From the NCBI GenBank assembly GCA_047967505.1, contig CM106539.1: a stretch of DNA of 64,000 bases, one strand, 5' to 3'. Both the position numbers and the translations under genes were made by a program. Below the pieces are notes generated by a model. That model did no database searches. It worked only from the letters and a program-made list of their open reading frames with translations, and was not told the DNA's origin. The stretch comes from Dipteris shenzhenensis. Lineage: Eukaryota > Polypodiophyta > Polypodiopsida > Gleicheniales. Below are positions 42,181 through 52,900 of this stretch, in pieces; the stretch's first letter is position 1; each line of letters opens with the position of its first letter.

Positions 42181-42530
42181 TCAATTGCCTTTCTCCACTG
42201 AACAAGAGAGAAAAAAATCAATGAATTCAAGAGCTTTGAAATTGACCAAGAGGATTTGCACCAAATTGGGATATTTTTGTGAAATGTTTGAAAGAAGAAT
42301 TGCCTTCACATCCTCCTCATCAACTTTAGAACCTAGTCCACACAATTGTTTCATTAGTGATTGAAGTCTACCTAGGCTCTTGATTTCACCCATATAAAAA
42401 CTGAAGAGTTCTTGCTTTAAAAATGAACTGGAGTGTTTCATCTTATACCAAATAGACTCTCCAAGATGGTCCAATTGTTGAATGTATTCCTTGAGATATC
42501 TCAGTGATGGAAATAGTCCTCCCTAGAGCC
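42181..42530 (-). pseudogene. Copia-type gag (UBN2) fragment
   Basis: The 97-codon frame reads MDHLGESIWYKMKHSSSFLK, LQSLMKQLCGLGSKVDEEDV, KAILLSNISQKYPNLVQIL and FKALEFIDF. This follows the UBN2 gag pattern (GESI..Y......L...L...G..V.DED....LL.SL...Y..FV......LTL). No zinc knuckle or pol adjoins. Confidence 0.6.
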
Positions 42531-42628
42531 TTACTTAATATTCCTATAGCCTTCTTGTCATGTTGCTTCTAGAGAGTTACTTGATATTCCTATAGCCTTC
42601 TTGTCATCGTGTTGCTTCTAGAGAGTCA
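42522..42628. repeat. Two-copy tandem duplication, about 52-56 bases
   Basis: TATTCCTATAGCCTTCTTGT followed by CAT..GTTGCTTCTAGAGAG occurs twice in succession, the second with a 3-base insertion (ATCGTG). Confidence 0.7.
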
Positions 42629-43450
42629 CCTTTTCTGGCTCATTATCCTTTGGTTGTTCTTAGATCCTAAGACAATGCTCCATAAAACTTTCTACATGAG
42701 ATGTAGACGTGTCAATATTTACCATGCAACTTGCAAGGACTTTTTGACCATCAAACATAAAAACTAAGCCTTGAAACTTGTCTTTCTTCCATAAATCCAT
42801 GCAACCAACTTGAATGAGTCAAAGACATAGCAAGTCTCACCAACAACATGCTATTGAATCTCTCCACCAAATTGAATCCACAACACCTTCCTAGTATTTA
42901 ACTCAAAATAGAATGTAATAATTGGAAACTTTCAACACATAAAATATCAAGAATGTGTGACATGCTATTGAGAGAAAATGATACTTTTTTCATAGATTGG
43001 CAACTCATGCCTACATGGCTTATTGCCATTTACAATAGACTACATGGGAGGACTCCATTAAAGTCTACTAGGGACCCTATGAGAAACTACTACTAGAAGA
43101 CAAAGATGCTTGAGTCGATGCTCACTGAAAGAAGCTTCTAGACAAAGAGACAAAACCAATCCTAACTTCAGATATTCATAGAAGAGACCTGAAGAATATT
43201 TATAAAAGAGACCAGAGGCTGTGCACTATCAACATTGATTAGTCTACTGCCTAGCTTCAAAAGCACTATTGGACAATGTAACACGGCCATGCAAAACTTA
43301 GAGCCAACCAATGCATGCACCGATTTCCATGGTGCATGTCGTACCACCCTCACAGATATAAGTAGGACATCACTTGCCTTTTCCAAAGCCTTTGTTACAA
43401 GCTCAAGTGTCACATAAAATAATGAGAGCCTATGAGTGTCATGTTCCCAA
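42629..43450. other. No gene called
   Basis: An 81-codon minus-strand frame at 43168-43413 is the longest open stretch; it has no motif I recognise. No repeats stand out. Confidence 0.35.
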
Positions 43451-43451
43451 T

Positions 43452-43496
43452 GAGAGAGAGAGAGATAGACAGACAGACAGACAGATAGAGACAGAG
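43452..43496. repeat. (GA)n/(CAGA)n microsatellite
   Basis: GAGAGAGAGAGATAGACAGA followed by further CAGA units. Confidence 0.8.
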
Positions 43497-43681
43497 ATGT
43501 TGGAAATGTTTGCTAAGCCTTGACTCAACCTCATGGGATGGTTGGGGGGGCTCAATTGAAGAGTGCTTTTATATTTGTGATACTATAGTGGTGACAACAT
43601 GTGGCACCTAGCTAGTCAATTAGCTATGATTGGTCCATACATAAGGCCTGGCAATCGTGATCTCGCTAGGAAAGGTAGGGG

Positions 43682-43686
<5 letters not shown>

Positions 43687-43742
<56 letters not shown>
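43687..43742. repeat. (GA)n microsatellite
   Basis: About 28 GA units, directly left of the Copia D LTR. Confidence 0.9.
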
Positions 43743-43746
<4 letters not shown>

Positions 43747-43758
43747 GGGGGGCAGGGG

Positions 43759-43979
43759 TGAACAAATATTGAGAGATAAGAGGAGAAGAGTGGACATTGG
43801 AGACGAGGAGAGAGGGCACAGCTAGAGAGCACACCACAAATGACTAACTGTACACTAGCATTAGTTGAAAAGATGAATATATACAAACCTTTAGGGTTAG
43901 GGTTTCAACCTCTGTGATATTTTTAGCACTCTATGTGTTAGTGCTATGCACCTTATGATGTAGAGATGAATCCTCAACA
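43759..43979 (-). repeat. Copia D 3' LTR, diverged (221 bp)
   Basis: Matches the Copia A LTR (GAGGAGAAGAGTGGA, GGGCACAGCTAGAGAGCACA, CCACAAATGACTAACTGTAC, TTTAGGGTTAGGGTTTC) with deletions in U3. The telomere-like TTAGGG pair is conserved. Confidence 0.8.
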
Positions 43980-44067
43980 CCTTCTGTCAAGATCAACATC
44001 ATGAAGTAGTCCTTCCCTCAAGATGATGATTATGGGGAATTGAAGAAGGACTGAACATTACATCCAA

Positions 44068-44391
44068 TCACACCCCTTTAATGGGAATGCCCTTCCTCTG
44101 CTTCAAACTAAGAGTTTGTCGGTTCTTGTCGAGAAGCTCTTTCCCAAATGGTTTGGTTCTTGAGCCGATTGATTATTACATTATATTGTTGTTGGAGAAC
44201 TTACTGCATAACAAATATTTGGCTTTGTGATAGGCAGATATATAAGAGATACGATGAGTTATCGATAGTACTTGTAATTGATTGTAGACTTATTTGGATC
44301 TTCTATAAGTTTCAAACTCTGCTCCATGAGAGTGGTTGCAATCTTGCAATCTACCATACAAAACTTCTTCAAGAGTTGTCCACATATTTTC
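44068..44391 (-). pseudogene. Copia D polyprotein 3' remnant
   Basis: Encodes pieces of the Copia A C-terminus (reverse complement of ...HSHYKGV-like end at 44068) and the ADCKIATTLMEQSLKLIED segment of the reverse-transcriptase/RNase H junction (44380-44290). Stops and deletions throughout. Confidence 0.75.
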
Positions 44392-45053
44392 CCAAGGGAG
44401 CCACTATGTAAAAACCCCGTATAGCACGTGTGATCAAGGGGTATTAAAATAAACCTATATGCACCCCTTCTGGAAAATTCAAGATGATTAAAGTATCTCT
44501 TATGTAAGGAAATTTTCACTAAAAAACCCCTTGTGTATGTCTATTTTCTGTAACTCCATAAAAATTTAAAACCCCATTAGGGAAATTTGGAGCTCATTTT
44601 GGGGCCCTTTAAGGACTTCCCTTGAGAATATTCTCTCAAAAAAGGGGGGCAAGGATAATTTTTTGCAGATTAGATCAAAACTTGTCGGACTTGGTCACAA
44701 CTCCCAAGTCCGACAAGTTTTGATCTAAGTTTTGTGACCAAGTCCGACAAGTTTTGATCTAATCTGCAAAAAATTATCCTTGCCGCCCTTTTTTGAGAGA
44801 ATATTTTCAAGGGAAGTCCTTAGAGGGCCCCAAAATGAGCTCCAAATTTTGTGACCAAGTTTTGATCTAAGTTTTGTGACCAAGTCCGACAAGTTTTGAT
44901 CTAATCTGCAAAAAATTATCCTTGCCCCCCTTTTTTGAGAGAATATTCTCAAGGGAAGTCCTTAGAGGGCCCCAAAATGAGCTCCAAATTTCCCTAATGC
45001 TTTTGTTGATTACACGTGCTATTTTACATATTTCTTAGTGGCCCCCCAGGCAT
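44391..45053. mobile_element. Foldback (MITE-like) element inserted in Copia D
   Basis: A 0.66-kb non-coding insertion that splits Copia D homology. Its ends are inverted (CCAAGGGAGCCACTA at left against CCTGGGGGGCCACTA from the right, 12 of 15 matching), and TATTTT flanks both sides (44385-44390, 45054-45059). Internally a left arm (about 44575-44700) pairs with two tandem right arms (142-base offset, about 44705-44850 and 44850-45000) containing AAGTCCGACAAGTTTTGATC and GGGCCCCAAAATGAGCTCC. The 76-codon frame inside is only a palindrome artefact. The class is uncertain: the CACTA-like inner termini could be coincidence, and Mutator-like or other origin is possible. Confidence 0.65.
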
Positions 45054-45125
45054 TATTTTATTGACTCATGAAGGTGATGTCTGAGTCTCTCTAGAACTCA
45101 ATTCCAAGATATTAATGCATAAGTC

Positions 45126-46715
45126 ATCTATTTGCCATTTAGGCAATCCACTCGCTAATATTTGCATTCCCCATGCTAAGGCAGTGTAGGAAAGAGTGAA
45201 AGTGGAGGCCATTGATGCCTATGCATAGGCTACCAAAAAGTTAGTGTAAGAGGAGAGGTAGAAGAAAAAAATTGCACCAAGTACTTGAATTAGCAGTAGT
45301 TAAGGGACACTAATATGGACGTGGAGAAGATAGAGGCTAAAATGAAATCCATTGCAAAATATCTAGTATCTTAAAAAGCCAAAAAGGCGGCCCTTTACTA
45401 GTGGCTTTGTAACACACACAAAATGCATTGAAGATTGAGAAAGGCAATAGCTCTAAAATAACAATGAGAAAACTAGAGTCATGATGTAGGAGCTATATGT
45501 GCAATTGGTAGGGTATGCACAATTCCTTGCTACAAGGTTGTTTCTACAACTCGATAGTTTGCAAAGGCAACTCCAACTTTACAAAGTACTGAATGTAGCT
45601 ATTAGAGAAAAGGGTTAACAACCTAAAGGAAGAGCACCCACACCTCAAGTTGAGGGAGGCAATAATCAAGAATATTGCATATAGTTCTCACAGCAAGTAG
45701 GAAAAGTGAGAGTAGCTCCCATAGCAGCATGTCCTTACAAAGGTTATCCTCTTCCCATGTATGCATTGCTAGCACCGCATCTTAGCTAGCATGAGATCTC
45801 TAACTTAGAGACACGCTCTATTAGAAAATGTTTGTTGACAGGTAACCACTAAGGATTGTCTATTGCATTTGTAAGAAATGAACAAAATCTTTCCTTCCCT
45901 TCTTGGCTTGCAGTGGTAGAAGCTGTTTTCTACTTCCCCTTTGTTTGGTGGCCAAATTTGCAGGTGCATTTCTGCCTTTGGTGGATGGTACCTATTGTTA
46001 TATACATGCCATTAACACATTGCATTTAGAAGAGTATATGCACACATATGCCTAGTCTATTTGACTCCTCTCCACATTTCTCTTCTCTCTATCAACACCC
46101 AAAACACTGACCATGACTTCATTCCCTATTTGTAAGAAGTCTCACTCGATAGCATATAGCTTGCATACTCCAATACCTCCTGAGTGAAGGCTACCACCAG
46201 GATAGCTCATCAAGGTGAAAGGCAACAAAACCACCATAGTTGGTACCTAGAATGTTGTATTTGGAGAGGCTAAGAATCAAGTTGGAAAAGAGTTGAGCAA
46301 GGTGAAAGGCAACTAGGACAATTTATTTGGAAAGGGTAAGAATCTCCATGGCTTTGGTGATGGCAAGCGCTTGGAAGACTTCAGTGCAATTGATGGAAGA
46401 GGTGGATGACGTACTGAAGAAGATGAGATCAAGGATGAAGAGGCATAATTTCTTAAGGAGATGCCAACAACCTTGCCACATGCGGCTAGTGGCAAAAGCT
46501 TATAGAATTAAAGGTGCTATGTAGAACGATGCAAGCAACAAAAGGTGGTTGGTTGTGGAAGGAGCTTGCCACAAGCCAACACAGTTTTTTTTTGGGGGGG
46601 GGGGTGTGCAAGGAGGCAGGAGTGAAGACCCTAAGTGGTGGGAGGCAATGAAAGGGGTAGGGGAAATGAGCTGTAGAGGCTACAAAGCAAATGGGGATGG
46701 CAGGAATAAAGATGT
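45126..46715. other. No recognisable gene
   Basis: Short frames only; a 65-codon plus-strand frame at 46327-46524 has no identifiable motif. GGTGAAAGGCAACTAGGAC and related GGTGAAAGGCAACAAAACC recur near 46216 and 46299. A T9-G10 run is near 46586-46604. Confidence 0.35.
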
Positions 46716-46717
46716 AG

Positions 46718-46742
46718 AGAGAGAGAGAGAGAGAGAGAGAGA
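46718..46742. repeat. (GA)n microsatellite followed by a small duplication
   Basis: About 12 GA units. Just after it, GCTCCTCCAAGATGCCAA occurs twice (near 46744 and 46799) with ATGCAC-AAG after each copy. Confidence 0.75.
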
Positions 46743-46824
46743 TGCTCCTCCAAGATGCCAATATGCACTAAGATTTGCTCTTCTCTCACGCAACTTCGCT
46801 CCTCCAAGATGCCAAGATGCACCA

Positions 46825-47687
46825 AGCTTGTCATGTTGGGCAAGGAAGGTGTCTCTTGAGTGCCAGCCTCCTGCCATGTGCCACAAGGCAGACTTCTCTT
46901 GCCCGGCTCTCCCTCCACATGGCAACCTTCTCTTGCCCTCCAATCTAGCTTCTCCTCTCCCACCACTTGGCAACTCTTCCTTAAGGAATTAGAGAGAAGA
47001 CATGTAAAGGTTTCTTATCATATTTGCTTTTTCACCCAGTGAAGCTATGGCCTCCTACATAATATTTCCTTCCCAATATGCTAAACACTTCATCTTCATG
47101 ATGGATGATGCAAGTATAGTCTTGATATCATCCTTGATGCCCTTAAATTTCATCATCATCTCTACCCTCTCTATCTTGTCCTCGGCACAATGGTACTTAA
47201 CGTCCTCTATCTCGGGCTCCCTATCTACTTTCTCTCATCTCCTCCTAGCTATCTCATCACCCCCTCCTCTCTACCTCTCTCTCATAGCTTCATAGTCCCC
47301 CTGCCCTCCTTCTAGTCTCTCTTCCTCCATGACCTTCACTACATACTTGTAAAGGCCATGCCCTCCTCATCTCTACCCTCCTCGCCTTCACACCACCTCC
47401 CCCTCTCCCTTCCTTGTGGATACTACCTCAACCCCCCACCTTTGCTCACCACCCTTTTCTTATGATTGCTCTTTCAACCTTCACTCCCCCTCCCCCTCCC
47501 CTCTCCTTATGGTTTCTCTTAGCCCCTCACTTCGCTCACCACCCCCTTCTCCTAGAGCTACTCTCTCAAACCCCTCACCTTTGCTCCACTTTTCCCTTCC
47601 CTCTCCTCATGGTTGCTCCCCCTGTCCTCATTTAGCCATTTTGCCACCTAGTGACTCCGCTTCTCCCTATCAACTCCTTGCAGCCTC
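46825..47687. other. CT-rich non-coding interval
   Basis: C/T-rich with CCCCTCACCTTTGCTC and CTCACCACCC phrases repeated irregularly. Frames are Pro/Ser/Leu low-complexity and are not called. Confidence 0.4.
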
Positions 47688-47970
47688 CATGCTAAGAACC
47701 CCTCACATTTGCTCATGCCCCTCCTCATGGCTACTCTCTTTACTCCTCTCACATTTGCTCCATTTCCCCCTCCCCTTCGCTCATGGTAATTCACTAATTG
47801 TACGACTAATGTATAAACCTAAAAAACCTCCATGCTAAGAACCCCTCACATTTGCTCATGCCCCTCCTCATGGCTACTCTCTTTACTCCCGTCACCTTTG
47901 CTTCATTTCCCCCTCCCCTTCGCTCGTGGTAATTCACTAATTGTATGACTAATGTATAAACCTAAAAAAC
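47688..47970. repeat. Two-copy tandem duplication, 143-bp unit
   Basis: Units 47688-47830 and 47831-47970 both start CATGCTAAGAACCCCTCACA and end CCTAAAAAAC, with only a few substitutions (TCCTCTCAC for TCCCGTCAC, TGTACGAC for TGTATGAC). Confidence 0.9.
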
Positions 47971-48139
47971 TAAAAAGATTGTATGAATTTCAGCAAACTT
48001 TTTGTCTTTGTATTCCTTTTGTAATTCCAAAACATAAGATTCCTAAGATTTCTCCAACCTCTCCTCTCGCCACCCCCTTTTATAGATACTACCTAGCCCT
48101 CCCTTGCTCAAAGATAATCTTCTAGTCTTCTTGTATCAA

Positions 48140-48410
48140 AGGAAGGTTGCGGAGTCAACACATAGTAGTAGTGTGGTAGCTTTCTTCAAGGAACCTTGGG
48201 CGAAGCATGATATGGCACGGGCCTTTAAGCACCACATGGCACCTTACAAATAAGTAAATATCAAAGTAAGGCTATGGAATCGACACATGGTAGTAGTGTG
48301 ATGGATTTCTTCAAGAAGTGTTGGTCAAGGTATGGAGAGGTTGCAAGGAGGGAGTGCCACATGGCACTATCATTTGAGGGCCACATAGCACCTTACAAAT
48401 AAGTAAATGT
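48140..48410. repeat. Diverged tandem duplication around CACATGGCACCTTACAAATA
   Basis: ACACATAGTAGTAGTGTGGT, TTCTTCAAG and CACATGGCACCTTACAAATA in the first unit correspond to ACACATGGTAGTAGTGTGAT, TTCTTCAAG and CACATAGCACCTTACAAATA in the second. Confidence 0.7.
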
Positions 48411-48419
48411 AGATATATC

Positions 48420-49725
48420 ACCTCCTTAATCTTTCCTTAGATATACTTACATTTAGGCGCTATCTTGAAAAGAACATATTAAAGAAATATTTGATCTCAT
48501 AAATAGTTTTGAAAGGATATCCCAATCCCTCCAACTCTACCCTACTTTATGGTCCCCTGTACCTTCCCCCCACTCACCTCACTATGTTAATTTATTTGGC
48601 CAATTCCCATCAACCTCCCTCCTACCCCCATCTAGGATCCCATATCTTCTTATTAGTCCTTCCCTTTGCTAACCCTCCATTCTTCCCTTGCTAATTTATA
48701 ATGCAATTTTTCATTTTTCTCAATCAAGGGGTTCCTATAGTATCTTGAAAATTGGCTTTAAGAAATTAAAGTCCAAGCTAGAAGAGGACATGTACCATTC
48801 ACACCTTACATTGCACCACATACAACATGCTTGGCAACTCCATCATAGACACCTTTAGAGATAGTGGTAGGACCAAAAACCAATCCAAAACAAAGCAAAA
48901 GTAGATAACTTTAAGTTTGAAATCAAGAATCCCTCAAAGGCTCAAATTCTAATTGCAAGTCTTTGCAAGTCCTAAGGGTTGTGCATGGACACAAAACGAA
49001 ATCTTTACGTAAGAAAGGTATCTGCATGGTGTCATGGTATGGTCCCATCACATCCTACAATCCAATGTAGCTACCTAGTTTTCTTGTAGATTGAGATACG
49101 TTTAGTGAGGTTGGGAAAAGATAATGTTCTTCATATTTTTAGCATTGGATGTTGTCGCAGGCATTTTTTCCTCCACGAGTGGTCCTCCCTTCAAGAGTGG
49201 CACATTTGCCCTCGGGGTTTAGAATGTCTACAAGGATGATTATTGATGTGCCCAATTTGGTCTAGCAAAGCCATAGGTGCAATAAAACAAAGCCTCAAAG
49301 TCCATCCAAGGTGTTGAATGAAGTGTTTTTAAAAAGTCCATGGCCTCTTCATCATTTGATCTACGTTTATTGCATCCATGGTCATCTTCTTTCCCAACAC
49401 ACCCATGGGGTGACATCTCTCTTCTAAGACAACGACAACACCCCCATTATTCTTGACCGCCCTTCTCTGATCACCTTTGGTTGCTTATCTTTGGACCAAT
49501 GGATTGATGGGCGGTGTTTCAACACTTTGGCAAACTGCTTCGCTTTGGAGGAGCTAAGCCTTGCCTGCAACCACAACTGAGTGGAGTCTTCTCGTTGAAG
49601 CCACGCATGCTACAAAGATTGAGACAAAATATTTGGGCGAGAAACTCAACTTTAGCCCTTCTTTATTACTGTTTCTCAGCACATAGCGCTTGTTGTGTTG
49701 GGTAAGGCATGCAAGCAAGGGTGTC
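48420..49725. other. No recognisable gene
   Basis: Mixed AT-rich and CT-rich sequence; the longest frames (61-66 codons near 48509 and 49514-49754) have no motif. Confidence 0.35.
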
Positions 49726-49755
49726 CATGTGGCACTCCCCTTTGAGTGCCACATG
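49726..49755. other. Perfect 12-bp-arm hairpin
   Basis: CATGTGGCACTC and GAGTGCCACATG are exact complements around a 6-base loop (CCCTTT). The TGCCACATGGCA wording also occurs in the 48.1-48.4 kb duplication, so it may belong to that repeat. No T-run makes it a clear terminator. Confidence 0.6.
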
Positions 49756-49771
49756 GCATCTTAGAAAGACA

Positions 49772-49795
49772 AATATATAGATAGATAGATAGAAG
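49772..49795. repeat. (AGAT)n microsatellite
   Basis: ATATATAGATAGATAGATAG; short. A nearby duplicated ATGGACCCA.CGCCTACTTC follows at 49807-49853. Confidence 0.6.
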
Positions 49796-50257
49796 CACAA
49801 GACTCAATGGACCCAACGCCTACTTCTTCAATGGACCCAGCGCCTACTTCTTCAAACTTTCATGAGAAGAGAGGATCAACAATAAGGAATAACCCAATTG
49901 GCATTCTTTCATTGGATTTTTGGATTTTTCAACATCGTGGGGAAATCCTAGTAGGCCATGATTTGCCTTATAGCCCAATTGGCATTCTCTCATTCGATTA
50001 ATTTTTGTTGTTAATTGGAACTAGTGTGCAATCCGTGGCAAGCCACCGGCCAGTTCATATTCTAAAGCTTATTAAACTTGGTGGCATTACAACTATAATC
50101 ACGAAGTCCAACTTGTTTGTCCCATACCATTACACTTGAAGGACAGATAAGGAAGGCGACAGGTTGTAAGCCAATAGAATGTGTGGATGATGCGCTTTCC
50201 CTCCATTCTTTATAATTTTGTTGCGTTTTAATGGCTTCCCAAGAAATTTATTATATG

Positions 50258-50509
50258 TTAGTGAAATTTAATACATGATAGTGGCTTCCCATTTGTCAAT
50301 ATTGCTTTGCAGCATCTACATCCGTTCTCGCAATCAGCACAATCTTGACACCCATAAGACCGAACTGCAACCGGGCAGTTATTGGCACCACCTTTCCGGA
50401 CATGTATTCGCATTTCTTCATGGCAGATGATTCTGTGCACACCTACCACAATACCCCTCTCGACAAGCAGTTTAGAGAGCTTGGCGATCGCTGTAGCAAC
50501 TTCAACCAT
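50258..50509 (-). CDS. Unrecognised Cys-rich 83-codon frame (uncertain)
   Basis: MVEVATAIAKLSKLLVERGI is followed by GVHRIICHEEMRIHVRKGGA and a Cys cluster (SYGCQDCADCENGCRCCK). The Cys spacing CX2CX2CX3CXCC resembles a metal-binding loop but matches no family I can name. There is no splice or promoter evidence, and it lies 0.35 kb beyond the Copia E remnant. It may be a short exon, a scrap or chance. Confidence 0.2.
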   Translation of the reverse strand: MVEVATAIAKLSKLLVERGIVVGVHRIICHEEMRIHVRKGGANNCPVAVRSYGCQDCADCENGCRCCKAILTNGKPLSCIKFH

Positions 50510-50849
50510 GATTGTGACTGTCGGTGATCAATGGTCTAAGATAATCAACATAGCCCATCGTCGCTCGTTATTCCTTCCTCATGTTCACTTAAGCTTCTTG
50601 AAGATATGCTCAGCCTTGTTGACCACGAGAACTCTGCAAAGTCCAGTTCCGGCTCGTTGGTGGAGGTGTGCAAAGAAGAGCACTCATGTAGAGAGTATTC
50701 AAGTACTTGGACATCCACAAACTTGAACAGGATCAAGAAACCTGAAGGCGCGTTCGGTATTGACTTCAATCTAAAGCTCTTCGCACGTTTGGGAACACAA
50801 CTATATGAAAATGCACTTTTTTGAAACGACTAAGTATCTTGTGTAATGG

Positions 50850-52900
50850 TGTGTGCAGCTATGCCAATGGGAAACGTTGTTGCTACAGAGAAAGGCATAC
50901 AAAGGAGCCAAAGCATATATTATAGCCAACTAATCTCGAGCGAGCCAATGCCTTTGCCACCCAACAGCCCAATATGGATAAGATGTTCGTACAGGACAAG
51001 CTTCTTCTTCCGCCACAACCGGCATAGGCTTTGCGTGCTCCTCTAGTTGTTGGCCATGGGTTCCCTCTTCACATAGAAATTCATCCAATAGTACAGACTT
51101 CATTCGTCTTTCTTTGTCATGGGTTATCGTATAGGCGATATGGAGGCGATATGCTTTTACTCCGAAAGCTGGTTGCCCATAGCCAATCATCACGCATTCT
51201 CTAGCTTTTACATCGAGCTTAGTCCCGTATTTGTCAGGGATATGAACGTACGCCTTACATCCAAAAACACGGAGGTGTGCAATGTTTGGGTGTTGGCCTG
51301 TCCAGAGCTCATGTGGAGTAGAGGACTTGTCGCGGCAGAGGGTGGAAACATTTTGTATATATGTGAAGGTTATGACGGCCTCACACCACAAGGTCTTGGG
51401 CAATTGGGCATCTGCTAGCATTGCACGGGATCCCTCCATGGTGGTACGTATCTTTCTCTTGGCCGCAGAGTTTTGTTCAGGGGTGTCCGGGATGGGAGTA
51501 TGCCTTCGTCTACACAGTAGCGATTGAACTCACCGGAGTAGAACTCTCCTCCGCCGTCAGTGCAAAGGATCTGAAGGGGCCTCGATGTCTGGACCGTGGC
51601 CTGGCGATGGAATTGCTTGATCTTTGCAAAAGTTTCGGTTTTGCGTTTTCATTTCTTTTGTGTGCCATGAAGTATACTTGAGTATATTGGCTGTAGTCGT
51701 TAATGAAGACGACGTAGTATGCCAATCCCATGGAACGTGTTTGCATGGGGTCACAGAGATCTACATGGACGAGTTGCAAAAGGCGTGTAGCACGGGTCCT
51801 TTGAAGTCCAGAAAATGTGGTCACGTGGAGTTTGCTGAGGACGGACGGTCCTCGAGACAAGTTGAGAACGGGCCAATTGGGCTAGGGATTGAAAGTTCAG
51901 ATGCCCCAACGTTCTATGCCACGTGTGTCTCCTTTTGGATAACTTTAGGGCTTGATCCCGTTCATGCCCAAACCCAATGGGGTAGAGTCCACCAACTGGG
52001 ATGCAACAAGTGGGTGTTAAGTGGAGATGTTCGGATGCGATGACGAGGTAGTGAACACCACGAAAATCAAAGCAATAGCCTTGGCCAGTAAACGTGGACA
52101 TTAGGAAGATGCACCAAGACCCTGCCTTCAGCTGTGGCTTGAAGGGAATGATTGTTGCCCAGATAGACTTGGAGGGGATCACAAAATTCCACGAGGTCAA
52201 AAAACCAACTGCGCTATGATGTCATGTTTAGAGGCCCCCATATGCAAGTACCACATGTCATGCTCCTGTTGTATGTCTTGGGTCGGGTAGATTGGTCGAG
52301 AGGCAGAGAAGTTGCACCGAGGAGTTGTGATTAGCACACAGTGCATGGTTGACATGTGGTTGTTCCGTTCTGGAGGGTGGGTGACGATTGAAACTCTGTT
52401 GAGGTCATCGTGGTGCTCATTGGGGATTGAAGTTGGAGGGATTGCTCGAGTTAGGCAATGGAAGCAACGGAGCTTGTCTGTTTGAACCAGACGCATTCGA
52501 GTAGTTGTTGCGCGAAAATTGGCATCAATGGCGATGTTGACTCTTTGTGTTGCGACTTTGAGTAAAGAGGGCACTGGGAGAAGTTTGGGCATAGGCTGAG
52601 GGGTCGTTATGACGTCTCATAAGATCTTCTTGAAGAATTTTGCCCAGAAGAGTCAGAAGGGTAAGTTGTGTCACTACTCTGGGTTGTCACACGAATGCCT
52701 GCCATAAGGAAGGCAGTGCCTAGATGAGCATAGTGACCTACTGGAGGGGGGAGATGACAAGATCGGCATTGATAGTCTCATCTAGGGTGGTCTGCCATCT
52801 TTCTAGAAAATCAGGAACAAAGCCGGATTCCTGGAGTTGGAGGTTAAGGAGGCACCTGTGAGCATTGATTTGAGTTTAAATATCTTGATGATCGTAGGCA
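50850..52900 (-). mobile_element. Copia E: gag-protease-integrase remnant without LTRs or reverse transcriptase
   Basis: Reading down the minus strand: gag (about 52900-52590), protease (about 52235), GAG-pre-integrase (about 52100) and integrase (51790-50930). Homology ends near 50850 before any reverse transcriptase. No LTR, primer site or target duplication was found. It is a third copia lineage, distinct from A/B/D and C. Confidence 0.75.
50930..52900 (-). pseudogene. Copia E polyprotein remnant
   Basis: Gag: ESGFVPDFLERWQTTLDETI, NADLVISPLQ and KILQEDLMRRH. Protease: MWYLHMGASKHDI, with the usual catalytic Asp of D-S-G-A-S replaced (HMGAS). GAG-pre-integrase: HRTLGHLNFQSLAQLARSQL. Integrase: LVHVDLCDPMQTRSMG, AYYVVFINDYSQYTQVYF, a TDGGGEF-like segment near 51560 in another frame, then MEGSRAMLADAQLPKTLWCE, TPHELWTGQHPNIAHLRVFG and CKAYVHIPDKYGTKLDVKAR. 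At least four frame changes separate these blocks. Confidence 0.75.

Larger units (their letters stand above)
43759..45125 (-). mobile_element. Copia D: truncated, internally deleted relative of Copia A with a foldback insertion
   Basis: The same family and strand as Copia A but strongly diverged. It comprises a 3' LTR (43759-43979, 221 bases), tract region, and 3' polyprotein pieces matching Copia A 7969-8056, about 8199-8232, 8585-8770 and, beyond the foldback insertion, 8780-8845. Two internal deletions (about 145 and 350 bases) and loss of everything 5' of the reverse-transcriptase end leave no coding capacity. Confidence 0.85.

Noticed and set aside
43680-43745. CRISPR-like regular repeats
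   Set aside because: Simple (GA)n microsatellite with no spacers; the sequence is eukaryotic.
44725-44952. 75-codon minus-strand frame
   Set aside because: Lies entirely within the inverted and tandem arms of the foldback element and repeats itself (FSQKRGARIIFCRLDQNL and a copy).
46549-46992. 147-codon plus-strand frame
   Set aside because: Spans a poly-G run, a (GA)n tract and a small duplication; no recognisable domain and a matching open frame on the other strand.
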